A model generated the notes under the pieces. It saw nothing but the letters and a program-made list of their open reading frames with translations, was not told the origin of the DNA and ran no database searches. The translations under genes were made by a program, and so were the position numbers. A stretch of DNA of 64,000 nt from Hyphomicrobiales bacterium (lineage in GTDB: Bacteria; Pseudomonadota; Alphaproteobacteria; Rhizobiales; NORP267): contig JAJFHA010000028.1 in NCBI GenBank assembly GCA_021775875.1, positions 1 through 64,000 on the forward strand, given 5' to 3'. This document shows, one piece after another, positions 32,516-44,022 of this stretch; position 1 is the first letter of the stretch; every line of letters begins with the position of its first letter.

Positions 32516-33221
32516 AAACCCCGCCGAACCCTTACATGTCGTCGCGGATGGATCCTTAACCGCGCACGACCGCTACGATATTTTATATCGGAAACTTCGC
32601 GGCCGGATCTGTCTGCTGGACTATGTACCAGGCGAACGCCTGTCAGAAACTGAACTCGCCAGGGAATTTGGTATCAGCCGCACCCCGCTTCGCCGTGTGC
32701 TGGCGCGGCTGGAAGATGCCGGGCTGGTCAAATCGGTACACGGGGTTGGCACTTTTGTCACTGATGTAGATATTGAAGAACTGGAACAGGTCTATCGCTT
32801 CCGGTTGGAACTGGTGCAGCTCACCTGCAAACTTAATCCTGTCCCGCCCAGCCCGGCATTTATCGACCGTCTGGATGGGCTTATTGAACGAAGTGAGTTG
32901 ATTTCACAATCCGACAACGCGCGGTCTTTTACCCAGCTTGATATAGATGTGTTTCAGACACTTCTCGAACTGACGGCAAATGAACCGCTCCGTGATGTCA
33001 TGGAAAGGCTTTACTATCAAACCAAACGCATCTGGCTGAAATACGCAATTTCCGCTCAATTGGACCTGAAGGAAGAATTCCAGTTTTTTCATCGCGAGTT
33101 GGTGGATATTCGCGATGCCCTCGCCACCGAAGACCTTGAGGCGACCGCCTTTATCCAGCGCGCCCATATTTCAATGAGCTTCAAGCGGCTGATACAGAAA
33201 AAACCCGTGAGCCCGAGGTAA
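32508..33221 (+). CDS. GntR family transcriptional regulator, FCD/FadR-type
   Basis: wHTH GERLSETELAREFGISRTPLRRVLARLEDAGLVKSVHGVGTFV; C-terminal FCD-like helical domain; overlaps the deacetylase stop. Confidence 0.9.
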   Translation: MAKNPAEPLHVVADGSLTAHDRYDILYRKLRGRICLLDYVPGERLSETELAREFGISRTPLRRVLARLEDAGLVKSVHGVGTFVTDVDIEELEQVYRFRLELVQLTCKLNPVPPSPAFIDRLDGLIERSELISQSDNARSFTQLDIDVFQTLLELTANEPLRDVMERLYYQTKRIWLKYAISAQLDLKEEFQFFHRELVDIRDALATEDLEATAFIQRAHISMSFKRLIQKKPVSPR

Positions 33222-33255
33222 TCCCACCTTTTTTTAATGGGGTTTGCTTGTAGAA

Positions 33256-33573
33256 TTACGCGGCCATTCTCAACTTACTGTCGGGCGCGTTCCCGCCGAT
33301 GGCCATATTGGTCCGGTCATTGTTGTGCATCCAAAGCCGGTTTGTGGCTTGGTCCTGCGCCTACTCGATTGTTCCAAAAATGATCTGATCCAGCCATTCT
33401 GCAATTTCCGCGTTCTCATCGCTCAGCTTGCGCTCATAACAATAACAGCATTCGCTGATCTGAAACGTACGGCAGGCCAGTGCTGAGGAAGCCGAAATTC
33501 TCTTTGATGAGCAAATACCTGATTTGGGCAGCGCAGGTTCGTGCTTGCGAACGCTGTGCGTTGGCGGCGGCAC
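33256..33573 (-). pseudogene. IS3-family transposase (OrfB) relic: internal deletion plus nonsense codon
   Basis: Minus strand ...SALACRTFQISECCYCYERKLSDENAEIAE-WLDQIIFGTIE*AQDQATNRLWMHNNDRTNMAIGGNAPDSKLRMAA*: OrfB N-terminus joined in frame to OrfB C-terminus. Confidence 0.8.
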
Positions 33574-33598
33574 TAGAGAAATCGTATTGCGTTTTTTG

Positions 33599-34765
33599 CT
33601 AAAGCGCAGCTTTCAGCGCATCCACGAGATCGGTCTTTTCCCAGGAAAAGCTGCCGTCTTCGCGCGGGGTGCGGCCGAAATGGCCGTAAGCTGCGGTTTG
33701 TTCGTAGATGGGGCGGGAAAGGCCTAAATGTTCGCGGATGCCGCGCGGGCTCAGGTCCATAACTTCTTGCAGCACATCGCTCAATTTCTGCTCGTCTACA
33801 TTGCCGGCACCAGCTGTATCGACGTAAATTGACAAGGGCTTGGATACGCCGATCGCGTAAGCCAGCTGGATCGTGCATTTATCGGCGATGCCTGCCGCAA
33901 CAACGTTTTTGGCCAGATAGCGTGCGGCATACGCGGCTGAACGGTCGACCTTGGTCGGGTCTTTACCGGAAAATGCGCCGCCGCCATGGGGAGCTGCGCC
34001 GCCATAGGTATCGACGATGATTTTGCGCCCGGTCAGCCCGGCATCACCATCAGGGCCACCGATGACGAACCTGCCGGTTGGGTTGACGTATAATTCGTCT
34101 TCCGGGCACATCCAGCCTTCTGGCAGCACTTTCAAAATATGCGGACGGACAAGTTCGCGGATCTCTTCCTGGCTAAGGTCTTCTGAATGCTGGGTTGAGA
34201 CCACAACTGAAGTTGCACCGACGGGTTTTCCGTTTTCATAGCGGAGCGTCACTTGGCTTTTTGAATCCGGGCCGAGACCTGATTCCGGGTCGGCGTGGCG
34301 AGCTTCAGCTAGCGAGCGGAGAATAGCGTGGGAAAAATGGATCGGGGCAGGCATCAACACGTCGGTTTCGCGACACGCATAGCCAAACATGATGCCCTGG
34401 TCACCAGCGCCTTCGTCTTTGTTGCCATCTGAATCCACGCCCTGCGCGATATCAACCGATTGCGGATGAACCAGAACTTCAATGTCGGCGTGTTTCCAAT
34501 GGAAACCATCCTGCTCGTAGCCAATATCCTTGATGACGCGGCGGGCGGTTTCCTCCATCAATTCTTTGGTGATTGACGCCGGTCCCCGAGTTTCACCAGC
34601 CAGCACCACTTTGTTGGTGGTTGTCAGGGTCTCAACCGCGACGCGGGAGAGGGGGTCTGCGGCCAGAAAAATATCGACGATAGAATCGGAAATACGGTCC
34701 GATACCTTGTCGGGATGGCCTTCTGAAACAGATTCACTGGTGAATAAAAAAGAATCCTGGGACAC
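33599..34765 (-). CDS. metK: S-adenosylmethionine synthase (probable GTG start at 34765)
   Basis: [69 protein letters not shown]. Confidence 0.96.
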   Translation of the reverse strand: MSQDSFLFTSESVSEGHPDKVSDRISDSIVDIFLAADPLSRVAVETLTTTNKVVLAGETRGPASITKELMEETARRVIKDIGYEQDGFHWKHADIEVLVHPQSVDIAQGVDSDGNKDEGAGDQGIMFGYACRETDVLMPAPIHFSHAILRSLAEARHADPESGLGPDSKSQVTLRYENGKPVGATSVVVSTQHSEDLSQEEIRELVRPHILKVLPEGWMCPEDELYVNPTGRFVIGGPDGDAGLTGRKIIVDTYGGAAPHGGGAFSGKDPTKVDRSAAYAARYLAKNVVAAGIADKCTIQLAYAIGVSKPLSIYVDTAGAGNVDEQKLSDVLQEVMDLSPRGIREHLGLSRPIYEQTAAYGHFGRTPREDGSFSWEKTDLVDALKAAL

Positions 34766-34951
34766 GATGTTCTCCCTGTGCGTCAAACAGTCTGAATTAC
34801 TGAAGTTTAATTGCCGGAATATTGTTAAAAAGCCTGCCAATTGTTTCGCGGACCTGATGATCACAAACGGAACCCGGCACCGCCGGTTGTTTCGTATATT
34901 TCGGCGGCGGGGTCAATATTGATTTCTATCCAATAGGGAATGAAGTTTGAT

Positions 34952-35722
34952 TCAGTCGGCGACCAGATGTCCGCCATCAACCGGTATGATAACGCCAGTT
35001 ACATAGGCGCTCGCCTGGGAAGCGAGATAGAGTGTCACGCCTGCCATGTCTTCGGGCCGCCCGATACGCTTTCGCGGTAACCGCGCGGCAATTTTATCTC
35101 CGGTTGTTTCCAGGGTATGTGCCATCATCTGACTTTCAAACGGGCCGGGGGCGACCGCGTTGACATTTATGTTGCGGGCTGCCAGCCGGTTTGCCATGAC
35201 CCTGGTCAATTGATGTACTGCTGCCTTGCTGGCCGGATAGGACCAGGTGTCGGTATGGGGGATACCGATTCCGTCTACGGATCCAATATTGATGATGCGT
35301 GCCGGGTTGTCGGTTGATCCTGCTTTTTCAAGATTGGGCAAAAGGGCCTGGGTCATGAAAAACAGGGATTTGACGTTCAAATCCATGACCTTGTCCCACC
35401 CGGCTTCCGGGAATTCATCGATGGCAGCGCCCCACGCCGCACCGGCATTGTTGACGAGGATATCAAGCGCTGGTTCTTTTTCTGTGAACTGTGCGGCCAG
35501 ATCTTTCACACCTTCGAGGGTTGAGAGGTCAGCAGGCAGGGCGATACATTCGCCGATTTCTGAAAGTTCGCTCGCAACCTGATCACAGACATCGGCCTTG
35601 CGCGCAGAAATATATGTCCGTACTCCGTTTTCCACGAACCCACGGGCTATCATATATCCTATACCACGGGTGCCGCCGGTAACCAGCGCCACCTTGCCTT
35701 CAACAGAAAACAGATTTTTCAT
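34952..35722 (-). CDS. Short-chain dehydrogenase/reductase
   Basis: VALVTGGTRGIGYMIARGF, LVNNAGAAWG, YPASKAAVHQLTR. Confidence 0.92.
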   Translation of the reverse strand: MKNLFSVEGKVALVTGGTRGIGYMIARGFVENGVRTYISARKADVCDQVASELSEIGECIALPADLSTLEGVKDLAAQFTEKEPALDILVNNAGAAWGAAIDEFPEAGWDKVMDLNVKSLFFMTQALLPNLEKAGSTDNPARIINIGSVDGIGIPHTDTWSYPASKAAVHQLTRVMANRLAARNINVNAVAPGPFESQMMAHTLETTGDKIAARLPRKRIGRPEDMAGVTLYLASQASAYVTGVIIPVDGGHLVAD

Positions 35723-35862
35723 GCGGGTAAAATTCCTTTCAGGGTTGCAGCAGGCTAGGGCCAGATGCCAGATTGAGAACTGAAAAACGAAACTCCGATA
35801 TTTGCCAATCCCAGTCAATTGGACAGGCAACAAGGATGCGTGATGTTACAGGGGCCGAATTT

Positions 35863-37947
35863 ATGAATGACTTTGTTGGATATGAAAGCCGGAACGGTGT
35901 TGGAATTATCACGATAAACAACCCGCCGGTAAATGCGTTGGGTCAGGGTGTTCGTGCCGGACTGGTTTCCTGTCTTGAAGCGGGGTTGGCGGATGACGAT
36001 GTCAATTCGCTGGTGTTGATTGGTGGGGGGCGCACATTTCCAGCCGGTGCCGATATCACTGAATTTGGCAAACCGCTCAAAGCGCCGGATTTGCGGGCGG
36101 TCATTGTGGCCTATGAAAATTCCAGCAAGCCGGTGGTTGCGGCCATCCATGGGCACGCCCTTGGTGGTGGATTGGAAATTGCGTTTGGCTGCGATTATCG
36201 GATCGGTGATGCCAAATGTAGCGTTGGGTTGCCGGAGGTAACTCTTGGTATTTTGCCGGGCGCTGGCGGGACGCAGCGCTTGCCACGTCTGATCGATCCA
36301 GGCGCGGCGCTTGATTTGATTTTGTCGGGTGCTTTTGTGGCGGCGCCAAAGGCCTTGAAGCTTGGCATTCTGGACAAGGTTGCGGAAACCGATCTGCTTG
36401 AAGCAGCGATTGAATATGCTGGGGAGCTTATTTCAACCGGCGCGCCACGTCGTCGTATCCGCGATATGGATATCAATGTTGATGCTAAAATATTTGATGA
36501 AGCACGGGCGACAGCAAGCAAACGCGCGCGGGGATTTGAAGCGCCGCTGAAATGCATTCAGGCGGTGGAGAATGCTGCCACCATGTCGTTTGACGATGGC
36601 TTGAGGGAAGAGCGGGTTTTGTTTGAAGAGTTGGTTTCTTCCGAGCAGTCCAGAGGCCAGCGCTATATGTTCTTTGCCGAGCGTGAAGTTGCTAAAATCC
36701 CTGATATTCCGCGCGACACCCCGTTACGCGATATCAATAATGTTGGCATTATAGGTGCCGGAACCATGGGCGGCGGGATCGCGATGAATTTCGCCAATGC
36801 CGGTATTCCTGTTGTTTTTGTAGAAACCACTCAAGAGGCTTTGGACCGGGGTCTTGGGGTTATCAAAGATAATTATGCGACCAGTGTTTCCAGAGGGCGC
36901 TTGACGCAAGATGCCATGGATAGCCGGATGGCGCTGTTTTCAGGATCGCTGGATTTTGGCGTGTTGAGCGACGTTGATATGGTTATCGAAGCGGTGTTTG
37001 AAAATATGGCGCTGAAGAAAGAGATTTTTCAAAAACTCGACAAGGTCTGTAAGCCGGGCGCGATCCTTGCCACCAACACCTCGACACTCGATATCGATGA
37101 GATCGCTTCTGAGACCGGACGGCCAGAAGATGTTATCGGGCTGCATTTTTTCTCGCCCGCCAACGTTATGCGACTGCTTGAAATTGTACGAGCCGAGAAA
37201 ACCGGCAAGGACGTTGTTTCCACCGCCATGAAGCTGTCGAAGAAAATCCGTAAAGTTGCGGCTGTTGTCGGGGTTTGCGACGGGTTTGTCGGGAACCGTA
37301 TGTTGCATGGTTATATGGACCAGGCCATGTCGCTGCTGGAAGAAGGCGCGTTGCCACAGCAGATTGACAAGGCGCTTTATGATTGGGGCTGGGCCATGGG
37401 GCCGTTTGCGGTGATGGATCTGGCGGGTAACGATGTGAGCTGGCTGATCAGGCAAGGGAAAGCGCCGGACCGGGATCGTAACTTGCCCTACCCGCATAGA
37501 ATCGCTGATCAGCTTTGTGAGCAAGGTCGGTTTGGCCAGAAATCCGGCAAAGGCTGGTATCTCTATGCCGATGGTAGTCGCAAGCCGGAAGTTGACCCGG
37601 ACGTGGACGCATTGATTTTGAAAAACTCAGCCGACAAAGGCATCACGCGGCGCGATATTTCTGACGAAGAAATCGTCCAGCGCTGCATGTATGCGCTGGC
37701 TAATGTAGGCGCGGATTTGCTTGATGAAGGCATCGCGCTGAGGGCTGGTGATATTGATGTGATCTATAATGCCGGTTACGGGTATCCGCGCTATCGCGGT
37801 GGGCCGATGTTTTATGCGGATATGATCGGGCTTGATAATATGCTGGCAAGCATCAACCAGTTCCGTGAAGATTTCGGGCCGCTTTGGCGGCCAAGCAAAT
37901 ATCTCGAAAAGCTGGTTGCCGAAGGAAAAACTTTTTCCGGTTCATAA
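35863..37947 (+). CDS. Multifunctional enoyl-CoA hydratase / 3-hydroxyacyl-CoA dehydrogenase (FadB/FadJ-like)
   Basis: Crotonase N-terminus ([19 protein letters not shown]), NAD-binding [37 protein letters not shown]. Confidence 0.95.
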   Translation: MNDFVGYESRNGVGIITINNPPVNALGQGVRAGLVSCLEAGLADDDVNSLVLIGGGRTFPAGADITEFGKPLKAPDLRAVIVAYENSSKPVVAAIHGHALGGGLEIAFGCDYRIGDAKCSVGLPEVTLGILPGAGGTQRLPRLIDPGAALDLILSGAFVAAPKALKLGILDKVAETDLLEAAIEYAGELISTGAPRRRIRDMDINVDAKIFDEARATASKRARGFEAPLKCIQAVENAATMSFDDGLREERVLFEELVSSEQSRGQRYMFFAEREVAKIPDIPRDTPLRDINNVGIIGAGTMGGGIAMNFANAGIPVVFVETTQEALDRGLGVIKDNYATSVSRGRLTQDAMDSRMALFSGSLDFGVLSDVDMVIEAVFENMALKKEIFQKLDKVCKPGAILATNTSTLDIDEIASETGRPEDVIGLHFFSPANVMRLLEIVRAEKTGKDVVSTAMKLSKKIRKVAAVVGVCDGFVGNRMLHGYMDQAMSLLEEGALPQQIDKALYDWGWAMGPFAVMDLAGNDVSWLIRQGKAPDRDRNLPYPHRIADQLCEQGRFGQKSGKGWYLYADGSRKPEVDPDVDALILKNSADKGITRRDISDEEIVQRCMYALANVGADLLDEGIALRAGDIDVIYNAGYGYPRYRGGPMFYADMIGLDNMLASINQFREDFGPLWRPSKYLEKLVAEGKTFSGS

Positions 37948-37977
37948 ATTTAATATTTAATTTCAAAGGAACACAAC

Positions 37978-39159
37978 ATGCGTGAAGCAGTTATCGTCTC
38001 GACAGCAAGAACCCCGATTGGCAAAGCCTATCGGGGTGCGTTCAATTATACCGGTTCGCCGACCATTGCCGGACATGCAGTTCGCGAAGCGGTCAAACGG
38101 GCTGGTGTCGATCAGGCAGACGTTGAAGATGTGGTGATCGGGGCCGGAACCCAGGAAGGGACACAGGGTTATAATTTTGCCCGTCAATGTGCCATTGCAG
38201 CGGGTCTTCCTGTCCAGGTGGGTGGCATGACGGTCAATCGGTTATGTGCGTCTGGGTTGATGGCGATTGCGACGGCAGCCAGACAGATCATTCACGATGA
38301 TATGCAGGTTGTTGTGGGGGGCGGTGCTGAATCCATTTCGTTGGTCCAGAATGATCATTCGAATAAATTCATGGCAAAGGATGAAACGGTTATTGAAAAC
38401 AGTTCGGATCTTTATATGCCGATGATCGATACCGCCGAGGTTGTTGCCAAGCGATACAATATCAGCCGGGATGCTCAGGATGAATATGGCCTGCGAAGCC
38501 AGATGCGTACCGCTGCCGCCCAGCAGGCTGGCAAATTTGATGACGAGATTGTCCCGGTCACCACAAAAATGGGCGTCATGGACAAGGAAACCAAAGAAAT
38601 TTCCTTCCATGAAGTGACCCTTGAAAAAGACGAAGGCAATCGCCCGACGACAAATCTCGAAGGTTTGGCCGGATTGAACCCGGTGCGGGAAAACGGCGTC
38701 ATCACAGCTGGCAATGCGAGTCAATTGTCAGATGGCGCGTCGGCGTCTGTATTGATGGAAGCGAGACTTGCCGAACAGCGTGGGCTCTCCCCGCTTGGCA
38801 TTTATCGCGGCATGGCAGTATCTGGGTGCGAACCTGATGAAATGGGGATCGGGCCTGTATTCGCGGTACCCAAATTGCTCGAACGCCATGGCCTCAAGGT
38901 GGACGATATCGGCCTTTGGGAGTTGAATGAAGCATTTGCGGTGCAAGTTCTCTATTGCCGTGAAAAACTCGGTATTCCGGACGAACTTCTCAACGTCAAT
39001 GGCGGAGCGATCTCAATTGGGCACCCCTATGGTATGAGCGGCGCGCGGCTTACGGGCCATGCCTTGATCGAAGGCAAGCGGCGTGGTGCCAAGTATGTGG
39101 TTGTCACCATGTGCGTTGGTGGCGGGCAGGGTGCCGCCGGTTTGTTCGAAGTCGCGTAA
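37978..39159 (+). CDS. Acetyl-CoA acyltransferase (thiolase)
   Basis: [55 protein letters not shown]. Confidence 0.95.
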   Translation: MREAVIVSTARTPIGKAYRGAFNYTGSPTIAGHAVREAVKRAGVDQADVEDVVIGAGTQEGTQGYNFARQCAIAAGLPVQVGGMTVNRLCASGLMAIATAARQIIHDDMQVVVGGGAESISLVQNDHSNKFMAKDETVIENSSDLYMPMIDTAEVVAKRYNISRDAQDEYGLRSQMRTAAAQQAGKFDDEIVPVTTKMGVMDKETKEISFHEVTLEKDEGNRPTTNLEGLAGLNPVRENGVITAGNASQLSDGASASVLMEARLAEQRGLSPLGIYRGMAVSGCEPDEMGIGPVFAVPKLLERHGLKVDDIGLWELNEAFAVQVLYCREKLGIPDELLNVNGGAISIGHPYGMSGARLTGHALIEGKRRGAKYVVVTMCVGGGQGAAGLFEVA

Positions 39160-39181
39160 ATAGCGTTCAGTGGAGATAGCA

Positions 39182-40387
39182 ATGAATTTTGAATATTCTG
39201 ACAAAGTAAAAGAGCTCCAGGAACGCGTTACCGCTTTCATGGATGAGCATGTCTACTTAAACGAACATGTTTACGAAGAGCAGGTCGCGGCAGGGGACCG
39301 CTGGTGCATCCCGCCGATCATGGAAGAGATGAAAGCTGCGGCAAAAAAACAGGGGCTTTGGAACCTGTTTTTGCCTGAAAGCGATCTCGGATACGGGCTT
39401 ACCAATATGGAATATGCGCCTCTTTGCGAAATTATGGGTCGCTCGCCAGTCGGACCGGAAGCGTTCAATTGTTCAGCGCCAGATACAGGCAATATGGAGG
39501 TGCTGGAGCGCTACGGCACGGATGCCCACAAGGAAGAATGGTTGAAGCCGCTGCTTGCCGGTGAAATTCGCTCCGCCTTTGCCATGACCGAACCGGCGGT
39601 GGCATCATCAGACGCTACCAATATAGAAGCCAGCATTGTTCGTGATGGCGACGAATATGTCATCAACGGGCGCAAATGGTGGACATCCGGCGCGGTCGAT
39701 CCACGTTGTAAAATCATGATTTTCATGGGTAAGACCGACCCTGAAGCTGATCGCCATGCGCAGCAATCGATGGTCCTCGTGCCAATGGATGCTGACGGTG
39801 TCAGTGTCGTGCGCCATCTGCCGGTCTATGGCTTTGACCATGCGCCACACGGCCATGCGGAAGTGGATTTCAAAAATGTCCGGGTGCCGGTATCAAATAT
39901 TCTGCTCGGCGAAGGGCGCGGTTTTGAAATTGCCCAGGGGCGGCTTGGGCCGGGGCGTATTCACCATTGCATGCGCTTGATCGGACAGGCCGAGCGGGCA
40001 ATTGAAGCCATGTGCAAGCGCGCCAAACAGCGGGTTGCTTTTGGTAAACCGATTTCCCAGCAGGGCGTCGTGATGGATGCCATCGCGAGGTCACGGCTTG
40101 AGATTGAACAGGCCCGGCTGTTGGTTCTCAAAGCGGCGTATATGATGGATACGGTTGGCAACAAGGAAGCGCGGTCCGAAATTGCAATGATCAAAGTGAT
40201 CGCGCCGAATTTGGCACTCGACGTGATCGACCGTGCCGTGCAGGTCCATGGTGGTGGTGGCGTATCGGATGAGTTTCATCTGGCCTATGCCTGGGCCCAT
40301 GCACGCACTTTGCGTTTGGCTGATGGTCCAGATGACGTGCATCTGGCATCGATTGCCAAACAGGAATTGCGCAAGCACGGCAATTAA
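39182..40387 (+). CDS. Acyl-CoA dehydrogenase family protein
   Basis: [54 protein letters not shown]. Confidence 0.93.
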   Translation: MNFEYSDKVKELQERVTAFMDEHVYLNEHVYEEQVAAGDRWCIPPIMEEMKAAAKKQGLWNLFLPESDLGYGLTNMEYAPLCEIMGRSPVGPEAFNCSAPDTGNMEVLERYGTDAHKEEWLKPLLAGEIRSAFAMTEPAVASSDATNIEASIVRDGDEYVINGRKWWTSGAVDPRCKIMIFMGKTDPEADRHAQQSMVLVPMDADGVSVVRHLPVYGFDHAPHGHAEVDFKNVRVPVSNILLGEGRGFEIAQGRLGPGRIHHCMRLIGQAERAIEAMCKRAKQRVAFGKPISQQGVVMDAIARSRLEIEQARLLVLKAAYMMDTVGNKEARSEIAMIKVIAPNLALDVIDRAVQVHGGGGVSDEFHLAYAWAHARTLRLADGPDDVHLASIAKQELRKHGN

Positions 40388-40430
40388 ATTCTTGCCGGGG
40401 CGGCCCTTTAGGTTTGTCTCGGCGGGTCTT

Positions 40431-41444
40431 CTAAATATTTAGAAATGTGGCCGGGTCGATAGCCTTTGGGCCATCGTCGCGCGTCCATATTTGCGCCGGT
40501 CCGAAATCCACGCGCTGGTGCGGTTCGGTCCAGTTGATATCCGGCATGGCACCGACAATGCCGTGAGGATTTTGGTCGCCATCGTTGAGATAATAGCCTT
40601 CCAGATTGGTCTGGAAGGCTATTGTGTTGGCGACATTCTGCCAGGAATATAAATCCCGCGCATAGCCCCAAAGGTTTGGGAAATCGATCAGGCGTTTTCG
40701 CGTGCAGCGGAAATGGGTGGCGTAAACTGAATCAAACCGGACCAGGGTCGGGAATAGCCGCCAATCGGTTTCGGTGATCACCTGGCCAAACAAATAACGT
40801 TTTGCGGCGAGCCGCTCTTCGAGACTGGCCAGCGCCGCAAACACATCCTCAATCGCGTCATCATAGGCCTGTTGTTTTTGTGCCAACCCGGCGCGATAGA
40901 CCCCGTTTGACAATTTGACATGAATTTGTTCGTTCAAATCATCGATCTCTTCGAGCAAAGTTTCAGGGGTCAGGGTATAATCCGGTGCACCGGGAATATC
41001 GTTCAGGTCGCGCATTATTCTGGCGGATTCATTGGAGAGGATATTCCCTTCAAAACGATCCCAAATTACGGGAATGGTGACGCGCCCGGTAAATTCAGGA
41101 TCGGTTGCCGTATAAAGCTGGTGGAGGTGCTTGGCGGGCTGACCGACCGGATCGTCGGTGAAATTGTCGGGGTTTATTGCATAGCCTTCGATGCGAGCGC
41201 CCCCGGCAATCCTCAATGGAATTTGCGATGACAGACCTTTGACAGCACGCACCAATAACGCCCGGTGGGACCAAGGGCAGCTCATCGAAGCCACCATGAT
41301 ATAGCGGTTGGTGTCAGCGGGAGAATCGATAAATAATTGCGCTGAAAGATTTTGAGCGAGCGTGCTGGCTTTGCGTTTGAACGCGCCGTCCTGGATAAAA
41401 TTATCGGCGTCTTCCTGCCAGTGCCCGTCAACCAGCATTCCCAT
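40431..41444 (-). CDS. Glutathionyl-hydroquinone reductase-like (ECM4/YqjG-type GST)
   Basis: YIMVASMSCPWSHRALLVRAVKGL, PVIWDRFEGNILSNESARIMRDLN. Confidence 0.88.
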   Translation of the reverse strand: MGMLVDGHWQEDADNFIQDGAFKRKASTLAQNLSAQLFIDSPADTNRYIMVASMSCPWSHRALLVRAVKGLSSQIPLRIAGGARIEGYAINPDNFTDDPVGQPAKHLHQLYTATDPEFTGRVTIPVIWDRFEGNILSNESARIMRDLNDIPGAPDYTLTPETLLEEIDDLNEQIHVKLSNGVYRAGLAQKQQAYDDAIEDVFAALASLEERLAAKRYLFGQVITETDWRLFPTLVRFDSVYATHFRCTRKRLIDFPNLWGYARDLYSWQNVANTIAFQTNLEGYYLNDGDQNPHGIVGAMPDINWTEPHQRVDFGPAQIWTRDDGPKAIDPATFLNI

Positions 41445-41482
41445 TTATGATACCTTCGCTGAGCTAGATTTAGCTAACTCTG

Positions 41483-42610
41483 TTACGCCCCGGTAAACCG
41501 GCGCAGGTGGTAATCGATATTGCCAAACAGGCTGTTGATCATGGTCAGGCGTTTAAAATAATAACCAACATACATTTCTTCGGTCATGCCCATGCCGCCG
41601 TGGATCTGGATTGCTTCCTGGCCAACCTTGCGGCCCGCATTGCCAACCTGAATCTTGAGCGCGGAAATTGTGCGCGAGGCATCATCGGCTCCGGCATCCA
41701 TTGCCATTGCGGCGCGGTAGAGCAGGGATTTGGTCTGCTCATATTCCATGAACATTTCTGACATGCGATGCTGGAGCACTTGGAAGCTGCCGATCGGGAC
41801 GCCGAATTGTTTGCGGGTTCTGGAAAATTCCACGGTCGCCTTATAAAGCATTTCCATAGCCCCAACCGCTTCGGCACAGGAGGCCAGAATGGCTTCTTCA
41901 ATGGCATTGTTCAGGATGGCGTAACCGCCGTGCAATTCACCGATGACGGCGTCGGCGCTTACCGCCACCTCATCAAACACAATTTCCGACGCCCTGAAGC
42001 CGTCCTGGGTCGGGTAATTCTGACGGCTCACGCCTTTTGCGCTGGCATCGACCAGAAACAGCGTAACGCCATCGGGGTCGTGCTGCTGGCCGTGGGTGCG
42101 CGCCGAGATGATCAGCCTGTCGGCGGCCGGGCCGTTGAGGACTACGCTCTTGTCGCCGTCGATGACAAACCCCTCGCCGGTTTCGGTCGCCATGGTTGAA
42201 ACATTGGCCGGGTTATAGCGCCCGTCGGGTTCGCAATAGGCGAGCGCTAATTGTATAGAGCCATCGATGATTGCCGGGATCAGGGCTTCTTTCTGCGCGG
42301 CGGACGCTGCCTGGCGCAGCGCGGATCCAGCCAGAATGGCGGTTGCCAGGAAGGGCTCCAGCACCGGGCCACGGCCAAAGGCTTCAAAAATGATCATGGT
42401 CTCGACCGCGCCGCCGCCAAAGCCGCCATCTTCTTCCGGGAATGGCAATCCGAGCCATCCAAGTTCGGCGAACATATTCCAGTTTTCACTGCTGAAACCT
42501 TGTTCGCTGGATTCGATTTTACGGCGCATATCGGGTTCGTATTTTTCGCGCACAAAACGCTCGACAAAGTCGCGAACCATTTCCTGCTCTTCGCTGAAAG
42601 AGAAATTCAT
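41483..42610 (-). CDS. Acyl-CoA dehydrogenase family protein
   Basis: MNFSFSEEQEMVRDFVERFVREKYEPD; GQEAIQIHGGMGMTEEMYVGYYFKRLTMINSLFGN. Confidence 0.93.
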   Translation of the reverse strand: MNFSFSEEQEMVRDFVERFVREKYEPDMRRKIESSEQGFSSENWNMFAELGWLGLPFPEEDGGFGGGAVETMIIFEAFGRGPVLEPFLATAILAGSALRQAASAAQKEALIPAIIDGSIQLALAYCEPDGRYNPANVSTMATETGEGFVIDGDKSVVLNGPAADRLIISARTHGQQHDPDGVTLFLVDASAKGVSRQNYPTQDGFRASEIVFDEVAVSADAVIGELHGGYAILNNAIEEAILASCAEAVGAMEMLYKATVEFSRTRKQFGVPIGSFQVLQHRMSEMFMEYEQTKSLLYRAAMAMDAGADDASRTISALKIQVGNAGRKVGQEAIQIHGGMGMTEEMYVGYYFKRLTMINSLFGNIDYHLRRFTGA

Positions 42611-42634
42611 GAACTGAATACCTGTCTTGAAATA

Positions 42635-43834
42635 TCAGAGACCGAGAACGGCCTTGGCGATGATGTTCTTCTGGATTTCATTGGACCCGCCATAGATGGA
42701 GGTCTTGCGAAAATTAAAATATTTTGATGTGGCATCGGCAGCCCAGCCTGGGCCAACACTGTCCACGTTTGATCCGGGCACGTAAAATTCCGGCAGATAC
42801 GGCGTTGCGTAATTGCCGGCTAATTCGACGAATAGCTCCGTTATCAATTGTTGGATTTCTGTGCCCTTGATTTTCAGGATTGAGGATTCAGGCCCCGGCG
42901 CTTTCCCGGTCTGGACCGCAGCGAGGGTTCTAAGCTCGGTAAATTCGAGCGCCATCAACTCAATCTCGACCAGCGCCAGGCGGCGCATAAAATCAGCATC
43001 ATCGGTCATCATTTCACCAAAGCCATTGTCGGTTTTGGTGGCGATGGCGCGGATGGTTTCGATCTGTTCTTTGGAGCGGGCGACGCCTGCAATGCCGGTC
43101 CGCTCGTGGGTCAGCAACATCTTGGCGTAGGTCCAGCCCGCGCCTTCTTCGCCGATCAGGTTATCAACCGGTACGCGGACATTCTCGAAATGGACATCAT
43201 TGACTTCGCGGCCGCCATCGATGGTGACGATCGGGTTGACGGTGATGCCCGGTGATTTCATGTCGATCAGGAGGAAAGAAATACCAAGTTGCTTTTTCTC
43301 TTCTGTCGAGGTGCGTACCAGGCAGAAAATCCAGTCGGCATATTGGGCGAAGGTGGTCCAGGTTTTCTGGCCAGTGACGATATAATGATCGCCGTCACGT
43401 TCGGCTTTGGTCGAAAGCGAGGCAAGGTCAGACCCAGCGCCCGGTTCGGAAAATCCCTGACACCACCAGATGTCGCTTTCGAGAATACCGGGCAGGAAAC
43501 GCTTTTTCTGTTCGTCGTTGCCAAAGGTGTAAATAATCGGACCGACCATGCCGAGGCCGAACGGGACCAGACGCGGTGCACCGGCACGGGCCATTTCGGT
43601 TTCGAAAATATATTTTTGCGAGGGCGACCAACCGGTGCCACCATATTCTTCAGGCCAGTTGGGTGCGATCCATCCTTGCGCGTGGAGCGCTTTTTGCGAA
43701 CGCACCATATCGTCGCTGGAGAGCGATTGCCGGTTTGCAGATTTTTCCAGAATATCAGCAGGATATTCGGTCTCGAAGAATGTCCGCACTTCTTTCTGGA
43801 AGGCAATTTCTTCGGGGTTAAAAGAAATGTCCAT
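42635..43834 (-). CDS. Acyl-CoA dehydrogenase family protein
   Basis: WCQGFSEPGAGSDLASLSTKAERDGDHYIVTGQKTWTTFAQYADWIFCLVRT; GGSNEIQKNIIAKAVLGL. Confidence 0.94.
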   Translation of the reverse strand: MDISFNPEEIAFQKEVRTFFETEYPADILEKSANRQSLSSDDMVRSQKALHAQGWIAPNWPEEYGGTGWSPSQKYIFETEMARAGAPRLVPFGLGMVGPIIYTFGNDEQKKRFLPGILESDIWWCQGFSEPGAGSDLASLSTKAERDGDHYIVTGQKTWTTFAQYADWIFCLVRTSTEEKKQLGISFLLIDMKSPGITVNPIVTIDGGREVNDVHFENVRVPVDNLIGEEGAGWTYAKMLLTHERTGIAGVARSKEQIETIRAIATKTDNGFGEMMTDDADFMRRLALVEIELMALEFTELRTLAAVQTGKAPGPESSILKIKGTEIQQLITELFVELAGNYATPYLPEFYVPGSNVDSVGPGWAADATSKYFNFRKTSIYGGSNEIQKNIIAKAVLGL

Positions 43835-44022
43835 ATTATCATTCCCTGTTTGCTTGCCCGCACCATATCTTTAGCGATGATAATCCGCTTCTGCAATGTG
43901 ACCAGGGTGTGATCCGGAGATATTGAGCCTGTTCGGTGATTTTATGTCCTGATCTGGCGGCTTGCGCTCATTGGAATTCTTGCTTAGCGTTTTGGAAATC
44001 AAAAACCTGGGGGAAAATCACG

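Noticed and set aside
34766-34950. SAM-responsive riboswitch upstream of metK
   Set aside because: I looked for SAM-II and SAM/SAH-like cores on the minus strand and could not recognise one; a covariance-model search would be decisive.
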